A stretch of 14,702 nt of DNA from CAZBWS01 sp964495705 (GTDB taxonomy: Bacteria; Pseudomonadota; Gammaproteobacteria; HTCC5015): the NCBI GenBank assembly GCA_964495705.1, contig CAZBWS010000064.1, positions 1 through 14,702 of the forward strand. The letters are read 5' to 3'. Made by a program: the position numbers and the translations under genes. Under the pieces are notes generated by a model, which was not told where the DNA came from, did no database searches, and saw only the letters and a program-made list of their open reading frames with translations. This document shows, in pieces, positions 5,598-11,817 of the stretch (position 1 is the first letter of the stretch; each line of letters opens with the position of its first letter).

Positions 5598-7049
5598 CAA
5601 CAGCACTCCGCCCATGCTAACAACCGAAAGAATCAACAAGGCAATAATCGTCATAACTAAGTCCCGTTGAGCGCGACTCATGAATTTATCTAAAAAGTGA
5701 TATTTGTGTAGCCACTGAAAGTGCATCGCCTGAAAGAAGCCCTGCTTGCTCGACTGACCTGCCACCTGGCCTGTTTGTGTTTCAATAAAATAACCCAACC
5801 AATCATCGCGTTTAAAACTGACTTTCTGTACAGGTAAGCGCTTAAATATTACCGGGTAATCATGGCCGAAGTGCTTGCGTGGCTTAACTGACTTTACCTC
5901 ATCAGCTAACCCCGAAGCCTGCTTGGCCAGGTATTCAGCATACTGTGCATCGCCGCCTTGCCACACCACCCCTGTCGCGGCATTGACATAACGTAAATGT
6001 TTTTCGCCATCCCTTTCACGATGTAGTTGAAAGTAAACTGTATCGCCAATACGGGCCAGGGAAAAATTTTGTGCCCCAACATTCAATAAGCTTAACGGGT
6101 CAATTTTCAGTCTATCCGCATCGATAGCCATACTTGCCTGAAAAGCAAACTCATCTGCTTTTTGATACTTCATAATGATGGTATGCAAACCAGAGCTCGC
6201 AAAGCCAATAAAGCTAATCGATACCAACAATGCAACTCGTCGATGCCAGCGGCGCAGCGGCTTGCTAGCACTATTTCTCTGCTTGCCTAAGCGCTTCCAC
6301 ATAAGGCCGTACATAAACAGCCCTATAAAGCCCATTGCCAGCATCGAGCCAATCAATAGCGTCACAGGAATCAGGCGTAGTAAACTATGCTTTTCCCCCA
6401 TAAATGCCCAAGTGTGTAAGTATCGAAACACCCAATTAAGTATACGCCGCCCCTGTGTGTTAGACGTTGCCAAACGACTTTGCAGGGTGTCCACATAAAT
6501 ATCCGCCTTATCCTCTCGAGCAAAGCGCAGTCGGTAAACGGGTAATAAACGGTTAATGCTTTGATACTGTGTACTAAAGCTATCTAATCGTTCTATAGCT
6601 TCGACTAACGAATCAGAATCGGACAAGAAGTGACGCGCCAACTCCTGCGCATAAACAGTATCGCCTTCCAATAGCTCTTGCCCATTAGTCAGCGCAAAAT
6701 AGCGTACTTCAACATGCGGATTAGGCTGCGAATCTTCTGATGGCGTTGTCTTAAAACTAGCGTATTCGGAGCTGCGCTGCTGCAACTGATAATAAGCGAT
6801 GTTATCAATGTATATAATACGGGCCTGATCAATAGTACCCAAGCCGTGTTGATGCATTAATGCGGATAGACTGACATAGCCCTCAGCAGGCAACTCAATA
6901 TCGCGCTCTAACAATACCTGCTGCTGAGCAGGCGCCACAAAAACATTGGACATCAATGGATGCGTTAAACCGCTGACCAACCACAACGTCACTGGAATTA
7001 GTAATACCCAAGCCAGCTTACGGTGCCATCGGTGTAGTCTTTTTAACAT
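5580..7049 (-). CDS. PepSY-associated membrane protein, internally duplicated
   Basis: A 489-residue inner-membrane protein of the PepSY/PepSY_TM type commonly encoded beside siderophore and iron receptors, where it is thought to help reduce or release the imported ligand. Four hydrophobic helices lie at about 12-32, 225-249, 271-293 and 463-485. The sequence is a tandem duplication: RWHRKLAW at 8-15 before helix 1 corresponds to RWHRRVAL at 268-275 before helix 3, and each half contains a soluble segment of 170-190 residues before its second helix. Histidines cluster at the membrane edges (H6, H9, H30, H212, H269, H289, H443, H448, H451) and could be heme ligands, which is inference. The start ATG has a GAGAAG-like site about 10 nt upstream. 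It follows the receptor gene by 75 nt and is probably in the same operon. The ligand cannot be named from sequence. Confidence 0.85.
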   Translation of the reverse strand: MLKRLHRWHRKLAWVLLIPVTLWLVSGLTHPLMSNVFVAPAQQQVLLERDIELPAEGYVSLSALMHQHGLGTIDQARIIYIDNIAYYQLQQRSSEYASFKTTPSEDSQPNPHVEVRYFALTNGQELLEGDTVYAQELARHFLSDSDSLVEAIERLDSFSTQYQSINRLLPVYRLRFAREDKADIYVDTLQSRLATSNTQGRRILNWVFRYLHTWAFMGEKHSLLRLIPVTLLIGSMLAMGFIGLFMYGLMWKRLGKQRNSASKPLRRWHRRVALLVSISFIGFASSGLHTIIMKYQKADEFAFQASMAIDADRLKIDPLSLLNVGAQNFSLARIGDTVYFQLHRERDGEKHLRYVNAATGVVWQGGDAQYAEYLAKQASGLADEVKSVKPRKHFGHDYPVIFKRLPVQKVSFKRDDWLGYFIETQTGQVAGQSSKQGFFQAMHFQWLHKYHFLDKFMSRAQRDLVMTIIALLILSVVSMGGVLLFKRKA

Positions 7050-7071
7050 ATTGGTACTTCTCGGATAAGTA

Positions 7072-7103
7072 AATGCCGCCCAGCCAATAGGGCAAGCGGC
7101 ATT
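7072..7103 (-). other. Intercistronic hairpin between receptor and PepSY genes
   Basis: AATGCCGC (7072-7079) and GCGGCATT (7096-7103) form a perfect 8-bp inverted repeat, with a further GCCC/GGGC pairing possible inside. It lies between the receptor stop (7125-7127) and the PepSY ATG (7049). No T run follows on the minus strand, so it looks more like an mRNA processing or 3'-stabilising element than a terminator. It could make receptor expression exceed PepSY expression. Confidence 0.5.
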
Positions 7104-7124
7104 ATATTAATAGCCCCAAAAGGC

Positions 7125-9266
7125 TTACATTTGATATTGGATACCGATGTAGGCAGTACGCCCCTGACCTGGAGTTACACTTGCAGAGCTTGCGCAGCTT
7201 CGCTCACAAACAGAACTCGTAGGAGTCGCGTCAACCGCATGGACTTTATCTTCTAAGTTTCGTATATCTATAAAGGCCGATAAACCATTGCCTACATCAT
7301 AGTTAAGCTTTAAACCTAGCAAGCTATAACTATCAACATCAAAAGCATTGCCACCACTATTATCATAGGTCGTCTCATAGCTACCGACATAACGTACATT
7401 AGGGGTAATGCTAAGGCCGTTTGCCATAGTGTATTCTGCTTCTGCGTAAGCAACATGCTCTGGCGTACGAGGAATCCTATTACCTTCTAGGCTAGGGTCA
7501 CCAGAGAATTTCTCAATAGTAAAGTCCGACCAGTTATACACCGCGCTCCAAATTAAACTATCGCCCTGTTCTAATAAATTGCTTCCCGCCAACCACTCCA
7601 CACCCGTTTCCAAGCCTTGGTGACGTGTCTCATCAAAGTTAGAAATGACAAGCTGGTCGGTTGTAGCGCTAGTAACATCTAACAATTCATCATCAATTTC
7701 AGATAGATAATATGTCACTTCCCAAGACAAACTGTCACTGCGGCCCTTGGCTCCTATTTCAATAGTGGTTGCCACCTGTTCATCCAGCTCAGCTAAGCCC
7801 TCAGCCGTACGAGTGTTCATTTCACTACCACTAGGCAAACCTAAGCTCTGAGATATATTGGCAAAGGCATACTGTTCTTCGGCCCAGCTAAAGCGCAAGC
7901 CCAGCTTAGGACTGAAGCCCCGATACGTTAAATTAAACGACTGATCTCCATCACGCTGATTAGGCTGGGGGTCAGGGAATGGTGGGCGAAAGGAGACAAC
8001 GTCAGCCAAAAGGCTAGTCGTTATATTATCTTGGTAATCACGCTTAGACTCTAAGTAATTAAAGCCAGATAACACGGCCCAGCGCTCAGATAGTCGATAT
8101 TCATTATCCGCAAAAAATTCTACGTCATTAATCTTTAGCGTTGCGTCATGCACCAACGCACCCTTGTCCTGACCGCCATTTAAATGGCGAAAGCGCAATT
8201 CATCACTATCCTGATGGCCAATACGCACTCCCAGCGTTAAATCATTATTGTCATGCGCTACACTGAACTTAATGCCAGCGCGTGTCTGACGATACTCATC
8301 ATCAATAATTCCCGTAAACGGTGTCGGCAGATGATCTAGGGCGGTTTTACTCGCAGCAATAAAAAGCTCTAATTTCTTGTTGTCATTTAGCAAACTCGTC
8401 TTATTGGCAATACTGACATCTCTCCAGTTTCTATCTGTATTGAAAGCCAGATTATTTACGCCTGCGTCTTCACGTTGCTGTCGAAGGTTTTCTTTTAAAA
8501 CCGTGCCCGCCAGCTCAGCATTCGCATCGGCCACAATGAGATAAGTGCGGTTTTCAATATTCTCATTAATTTGATAACCAAAATTTGCATTCAAGCGTAG
8601 ATTCTCATTTTCTTGGTTGTCTCGAAAGCCGTCTGACTTTAAATGACTCAAAGACACAAAGTAGTCTGCAGCCCCTACCACCTGGCCTGTGGATACTTGA
8701 GTATTAGTGAAACCATCTTCACCTAAAGTTAATCGTCCCGTAAACGGTGCTGCACTGTGACCTGTCTTACTGTGGTAGTTAATAGCGCCGCCCAGCGAAG
8801 ACGAGCCTAATACTAAACCATTTGCACCGCGCAGCACTTCAACATAGTCATAGGCGAGCACATCGACCAACTGTGCCGTAGTGCCACTATCTAAACGGCC
8901 TAGGGGAATGCCATCTTGAAAGCTACTAATACCACGGCCAAATGAGCGGCTACTCAAACCCGAGCCACGAATGGAGATGCGGGCATCGTCCGCTGCATTA
9001 TCGGACTGTACAAAAACGCCTGGCACTAACTTGAACACGTCGTCTTGACCTGCAGCGCGTCCATTGCGGTAACGTTCAGCATCCAGCACCGATACCGCAC
9101 CTGCCGTTGTTAACGCTTTGTGCTGTGCCTTAGGTAAGCTAGGAGCACTAGGCGAGCCTTGATCAAGCGCTGTATCGCGTACATCAATAGGGCTGAGCTG
9201 TATTTCTTCTGCCTGTGTCTCGAGAGTAAAAACACACAAAAGTAAGATGCCGAGTCGGTATTTCAT
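7125..9266 (-). CDS. TonB-dependent outer-membrane receptor (FecA/COG4772-like)
   Basis: Energy-coupled ligand uptake through the outer membrane. From the ATG at 9266 the protein has 713 residues: a signal peptide (about 1-19, cleavage after TQA), a candidate TonB box around IDVRDT at 27-32, a plug domain at about 50-170 (ISIRGSG at 97-103, FQDGIPLG, YVEVLRGANG at 141-150, LGGAINY) and a 22-strand-type barrel ending YIGIQYQM. There is no N-terminal STN signalling domain and no FecI/FecR pair nearby, so it is not a surface-signalling transducer. I chose 9266 over the upstream ATG at 9347 for three reasons. A signal peptide starts exactly there, GGAAA lies at 9271-9275, and the -10 box of the likely promoter (9313-9318) falls inside the extra 27 codons. 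Family and PepSY/TonB neighbours suggest an iron chelate, but the substrate is not determined. Two cysteines near the C-terminus (C687, C691) are unusual. Confidence 0.93.
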   Translation of the reverse strand: MKYRLGILLLCVFTLETQAEEIQLSPIDVRDTALDQGSPSAPSLPKAQHKALTTAGAVSVLDAERYRNGRAAGQDDVFKLVPGVFVQSDNAADDARISIRGSGLSSRSFGRGISSFQDGIPLGRLDSGTTAQLVDVLAYDYVEVLRGANGLVLGSSSLGGAINYHSKTGHSAAPFTGRLTLGEDGFTNTQVSTGQVVGAADYFVSLSHLKSDGFRDNQENENLRLNANFGYQINENIENRTYLIVADANAELAGTVLKENLRQQREDAGVNNLAFNTDRNWRDVSIANKTSLLNDNKKLELFIAASKTALDHLPTPFTGIIDDEYRQTRAGIKFSVAHDNNDLTLGVRIGHQDSDELRFRHLNGGQDKGALVHDATLKINDVEFFADNEYRLSERWAVLSGFNYLESKRDYQDNITTSLLADVVSFRPPFPDPQPNQRDGDQSFNLTYRGFSPKLGLRFSWAEEQYAFANISQSLGLPSGSEMNTRTAEGLAELDEQVATTIEIGAKGRSDSLSWEVTYYLSEIDDELLDVTSATTDQLVISNFDETRHQGLETGVEWLAGSNLLEQGDSLIWSAVYNWSDFTIEKFSGDPSLEGNRIPRTPEHVAYAEAEYTMANGLSITPNVRYVGSYETTYDNSGGNAFDVDSYSLLGLKLNYDVGNGLSAFIDIRNLEDKVHAVDATPTSSVCERSCASSASVTPGQGRTAYIGIQYQM

Positions 9267-9312
9267 AGTATTTCCATAAAAACATTTGATAGGCGCGAAC
9301 TCTAACGACTTT

Positions 9313-9341
9313 TTTATACAAAGTTGTGGCATATGACTCAA
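9313..9341 (-). promoter_or_regulatory. Candidate sigma70 promoter for the receptor operon
   Basis: On the minus strand TTGAGT (plus 9336-9341, 4/6) and TATAAA (plus 9313-9318, 5/6) are separated by exactly 17 bp. Transcription would start near 9306, giving a leader of about 40 nt to the ATG at 9266. The -35 hexamer lies inside the 22-bp dyad at 9322-9343. Confidence 0.6.
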
Positions 9342-9343
9342 CT
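9322..9343. promoter_or_regulatory. 22-bp near-palindromic candidate operator
   Basis: The left half AGTTGTGGCAT and right half ATGACTCAACT form a centred dyad in which 9 of 11 base pairs are complementary, with outer arms AGTTG/CAACT and core CATATG. It covers the receptor -35 and most of its spacer, and the place where a -35 for tonB would fall (9338-9343). One bound dimer could therefore control both divergent genes. It does not resemble the Fur consensus, and I do not recognise the regulator. Confidence 0.5.
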
Positions 9344-9360
9344 GCATAAAAAAATATTTT

Positions 9361-9366
9361 TATAAT
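9361..9366 (+). promoter_or_regulatory. Consensus -10 box for tonB, implying a leaderless mRNA
   Basis: A perfect TATAAT ends 6 nt before the tonB ATG at 9373. With standard spacing, transcription would begin at or within a base or two of the A of the ATG. No Shine-Dalgarno sequence precedes the ATG. The matching -35 position for a 17-bp spacer (9338-9343, TCAACT) is poor and overlaps the dyad, consistent with a need for activation. Confidence 0.4.
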
Positions 9367-9372
9367 CGACAC

Positions 9373-10035
9373 ATGCAAAATATCAGCTACACAATTCACG
9401 ATCGCAACACGCAATCAAGAATCCTTGCTCCTTCTATTCTCTTTGCTTTAGCGGTACATCTAGTATTTTTTATAATTTTTCAACAACCTATTACCCATGA
9501 TGACAATCACGAAAAGCAAGCAAATATCATTCATTTGCAAGTCGCCAAACAACGTAAGACCGCTATGCCAGCACCTAAGAAGGTGGCTTCCCTTCCCCCC
9601 CCGCCAATAGTAAGCAAACCATCAGCTGTTAAAGCGACAGCCCCTATCCATAAGCCAAAAAGCCAACCCCAAAACAACATAGAAGCTCCATCTACCAAGC
9701 CTGCCAGCCCCCAGGAAATCGCGCCTAAACAAGACAACAGCCAATTATTACTTAGCCAATACCTCACTACGGTTAAAAATAAAATACAAAAACAGCAGCG
9801 CTACCCCCCTGCCGCACGGCGCAGACGGCTGCAAGGGACCGTTGAAGTCAGTTTTCAATGGGATGCCAGCGGCAAGTTGATTAGCCACTCTATAAAGCGC
9901 AGCTCTGGACAAAAAATACTCGATGGTGCAGCAATCCAAATGATTAAGAGATCCTCTCCATTGCCCCCCATTCCCCCTATACTAAAGCGCCAATTAATTT
10001 CAGCCTCAGAAAGCATTAGCTTTTCCCCCAGCTAA
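9373..10035 (+). CDS. tonB: TonB family energy transducer
   Basis: Couples the proton motive force, via ExbB/ExbD, to outer-membrane receptors. The 220-residue protein has the classic layout: a short cytoplasmic N-terminus, one membrane helix at about 17-36 with a conserved-type His (H29), a Pro/Lys-rich periplasm-spanning segment at about 64-120 (including a run of four prolines), and a C-terminal TonB domain from about 125. The last contains YPPAARRRRLQGTVEVSF at 144-161 and DGAAIQMIKRSSPLPPIPP. It is divergent from the receptor gene and probably serves it. No exbB or exbD is in the window, so the motor must be encoded elsewhere. The ATG at 9373 is the only start before the membrane helix, yet it lacks a ribosome site; see the TATAAT at 9361. 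As several TonB paralogues are usual in such genomes, the symbol denotes family rather than strict orthology. Confidence 0.9.
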   Translation: MQNISYTIHDRNTQSRILAPSILFALAVHLVFFIIFQQPITHDDNHEKQANIIHLQVAKQRKTAMPAPKKVASLPPPPIVSKPSAVKATAPIHKPKSQPQNNIEAPSTKPASPQEIAPKQDNSQLLLSQYLTTVKNKIQKQQRYPPAARRRRLQGTVEVSFQWDASGKLISHSIKRSSGQKILDGAAIQMIKRSSPLPPIPPILKRQLISASESISFSPS

Positions 10036-10055
10036 AGGCCAGCTTATACATATTT

Positions 10056-10074
10056 AACAGCTAGCCATGCTGTT
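10056..10074 (+). other. Hairpin after tonB
   Basis: AACAGC / GCTGTT (10056-10061 and 10069-10074) with a 7-nt loop lies 20 nt after the tonB stop. There is no T run, so it is not a canonical terminator; it may be a 3'-end structure. The same intergenic region has AGCCATA (10084-10090) mirrored by TATGGCT (10117-10123), and AGCCAT also occurs in the hairpin loop. Confidence 0.35.
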
Positions 10075-10144
10075 GAGCTCTCCAGCCATAGTCTAACTCT
10101 GGCCGATAGGCTAATATATGGCTACGATTTAAAGGCAGTAGAAA

Positions 10145-10702
10145 ATGGCAAAACAGCAAAAACCAGCATGGGTTTATTTAATAGCAGGCTTAATTATTGG
10201 CTTGTTTGTCGCATTTTTAGTTTTTTTAAGCCAACAGGATAGTGGCAAAATCAACATCAAAACAGCCATTGAGAATAGTGCTGCAGCCAAAGATACTCGC
10301 GAAGTACGCCAAAACAACCAAACTGCACCGGGCAAGCCAGAGTTTGATTTTTATAAAATGCTACCCGAGCTACAAGTCAACGTATCGCCTAATTTAGATA
10401 TTAATATTGGCAAAAAGAAGGCAGTCCCTACGCCTGAACCCACGACGCCCCAACCATCCAGTGCAGAGCTATATTATTTACAAGTCGGCGCCTTCAGCCA
10501 GTTTAAAAGTGCCGACCAACAAAAAGCTGGCTTAGTACTACAAAACTGGCCGACAAAGGTACAGCAGGTACGCAAAGATGATGGACGCAGTATTTACCGT
10601 ATACTGGTTGGCCCCTACAACGATGGCAGTGAACTTAATACTGCGGAGCAAGGTCTTAAAAGACAGGGCTTAAAGCCCATTCGTCAAGCGACAAAGAGCT
10701 AA
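10145..10702 (+). CDS. SPOR domain protein, FtsN-like
   Basis: A 185-residue bitopic inner-membrane protein: a basic cytoplasmic start, a membrane helix at about 9-28, a periplasmic linker (Pro-rich near 94-105) and a C-terminal SPOR domain at about 108-182 (YYLQVGAFSQF at 110-120 and YRILVGPYND at 151-160 are the paired conserved strands). SPOR domains bind denuded peptidoglycan at the division septum, so a role at the divisome is likely. The segment FDFYKMLPE at 67-75 matches a motif I associate with the Pseudomonas-type SPOR protein encoded between argS and hslV. Neither argS nor hslV is here, so context does not confirm it as the main FtsN. The start is supported by AAAGG at 10131-10135. 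The downstream lipoprotein gene begins 26 nt after its stop and may be co-transcribed. Confidence 0.85.
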   Translation: MAKQQKPAWVYLIAGLIIGLFVAFLVFLSQQDSGKINIKTAIENSAAAKDTREVRQNNQTAPGKPEFDFYKMLPELQVNVSPNLDINIGKKKAVPTPEPTTPQPSSAELYYLQVGAFSQFKSADQQKAGLVLQNWPTKVQQVRKDDGRSIYRILVGPYNDGSELNTAEQGLKRQGLKPIRQATKS

Positions 10703-10728
10703 GCAGCACTTTATATACAGGATTCATC

Positions 10729-11769
10729 ATGTTCAGATTATGCTTCACACTATGCGCTAGCAGCTTATTATTAGCTTGCTCTAATGGCGGCAGCTCCAGC
10801 TCACCTTCTATCAGCATAGATAGCAGCAATGCCCGCAGCATATCCGCACTAGGTTTCCAACAATTTCTAGCTCTACATAGCAATGAAGTATTGGCGCGTA
10901 ACACGATTATTGCCAATCCCAGCTATGCATCGCCCTGTACTTCGGGGGGTTATAGTGCCAATTTCACTGATGCTGATAATAGCAACTCCCTAAGTCGAGG
11001 TGATACGGTTGAAGAAAATTTTTCTAACTGTGTGCTCAATACTGGCAATATTCGTGTTTCGGGGAGCAGCTCTAGCAGCGTAAATAGCTTCGACTCAAGC
11101 ACCTATCAGTTAACTATTCAGCACAGCAACTTAGTGGTCACCACCCTAGGTAACGACAAAAGCTATACGTTTAATGGCCCCCTTAGAACGACTATCACGG
11201 TCCAAAATACATTACTGAATGTAGACAATGATTATCGCGGCTACACAGTAAGCTTTGGCAGTAACACTACAACCATTAATGCAGGCACCGCCTTTGTCGT
11301 CATCGACTCCTTAAACAATAGCTATAGCATTCAACATAGCCTTGTATTCTCTACTGAAGGTGTAAGCGGCATACTTAGAACCGACACCACCTCTGAAGTA
11401 GTTGGCATTAGCGCGGACAATGAGATATTGCTAGCGGGTAACCCTTCTCTTTCAGCCGAAGATGAAGAAGTCATCATCCAAGATAAAAGAGATGAGCTTG
11501 CCGTTGAAAATGCAAAAAACACCCCAGACCCCGCAGAAGTAACTAGATTGGAACTAGAAATATTTGACCTGGAGAAAGCTCGCGAAGCCTTTCGCCCTTT
11601 TGCTGGCCGCCTGATTATAGAGTCTGTTAGTGATGGGCAGTTTGTTGAGATGATCTCTGTAGAAGACGACATTTTTGAAGACAACGACCCGAACACCTAC
11701 CAGCAAAATGTACGTGTCGATGGTCAAACTCTCCCTACTGGCGGCCTTAAGTGGACCGATCTTCTATAA
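10729..11769 (+). CDS. Unrecognised lipoprotein
   Basis: I do not recognise this 346-residue protein. It is almost certainly a lipoprotein: an N-terminal hydrophobic stretch ends in LLLAC with the lipidated cysteine at 17, followed by a Ser/Gly linker. Residues about 40-230 are rich in Ser, Thr and Asn with alternating hydrophobics, which suggests a beta-strand fold with repeated strand-turn units. A cysteine pair (about C65 and C98) could form a disulfide. Residues about 242-287 switch to an acidic, probably helical or coiled-coil segment, then return to beta-like sequence to the end. The residue after Cys17 is Ser, so by the usual rule it goes to the outer membrane. AGGA at 10719-10722 lies 6 nt before the ATG. 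It may share a transcript with the SPOR gene. A terminator-like hairpin follows. Confidence 0.8.
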   Translation: MFRLCFTLCASSLLLACSNGGSSSSPSISIDSSNARSISALGFQQFLALHSNEVLARNTIIANPSYASPCTSGGYSANFTDADNSNSLSRGDTVEENFSNCVLNTGNIRVSGSSSSSVNSFDSSTYQLTIQHSNLVVTTLGNDKSYTFNGPLRTTITVQNTLLNVDNDYRGYTVSFGSNTTTINAGTAFVVIDSLNNSYSIQHSLVFSTEGVSGILRTDTTSEVVGISADNEILLAGNPSLSAEDEEVIIQDKRDELAVENAKNTPDPAEVTRLELEIFDLEKAREAFRPFAGRLIIESVSDGQFVEMISVEDDIFEDNDPNTYQQNVRVDGQTLPTGGLKWTDLL

Positions 11770-11782
11770 ATATTGATATACT
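11752..11782 (+). promoter_or_regulatory. Possible hrpA promoter
   Basis: TATACT (11777-11782, 5/6 to TATAAT) immediately precedes the terminator hairpin. The best -35 is TGGACC (11752-11757, 4/6) at a long 19-bp spacing. If used, the hrpA leader would begin inside the hairpin. Weak evidence. Confidence 0.2.
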
Positions 11783-11807
11783 GGGCTGCACTTATCGCAG
11801 CCCTTTT
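11783..11807 (+). terminator. Rho-independent terminator after the lipoprotein gene
   Basis: GGGCTGC / GCAGCCC (11783-11789 and 11797-11803) with a 7-nt loop is followed by TTTT (11804-11807). It lies 13 nt after the lipoprotein stop and only 10 nt before the proposed hrpA start. Confidence 0.8.
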
Positions 11808-11817
11808 ACCCATCGCC

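Noticed and set aside
6175..6498. 107-codon plus-strand open frame inside the PepSY gene
   Set aside because: Antisense shadow of a gene with clear membrane-protein features.
7101..7106. Perfect TATAAT on the minus strand between receptor and PepSY genes
   Set aside because: No -35 at 16-18 bp (at best 2 of 6 matches) and no extended -10; more likely chance next to the hairpin.
9322..9343. Reading the tonB/receptor dyad as a Fur, Zur or MerR-type site
   Set aside because: The GC-containing arms AGTTG/CAACT do not fit Fur or Zur consensus, and the receptor spacer is 17 bp rather than the 19-20 bp typical of MerR-family promoters.
11331..11696. Ser-rich minus-strand open frame of 121 codons inside the lipoprotein gene
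   Set aside because: Its Ser runs are simply the complement of Asp/Glu-rich and Ser/Thr codons of the sense gene; no supporting signal.
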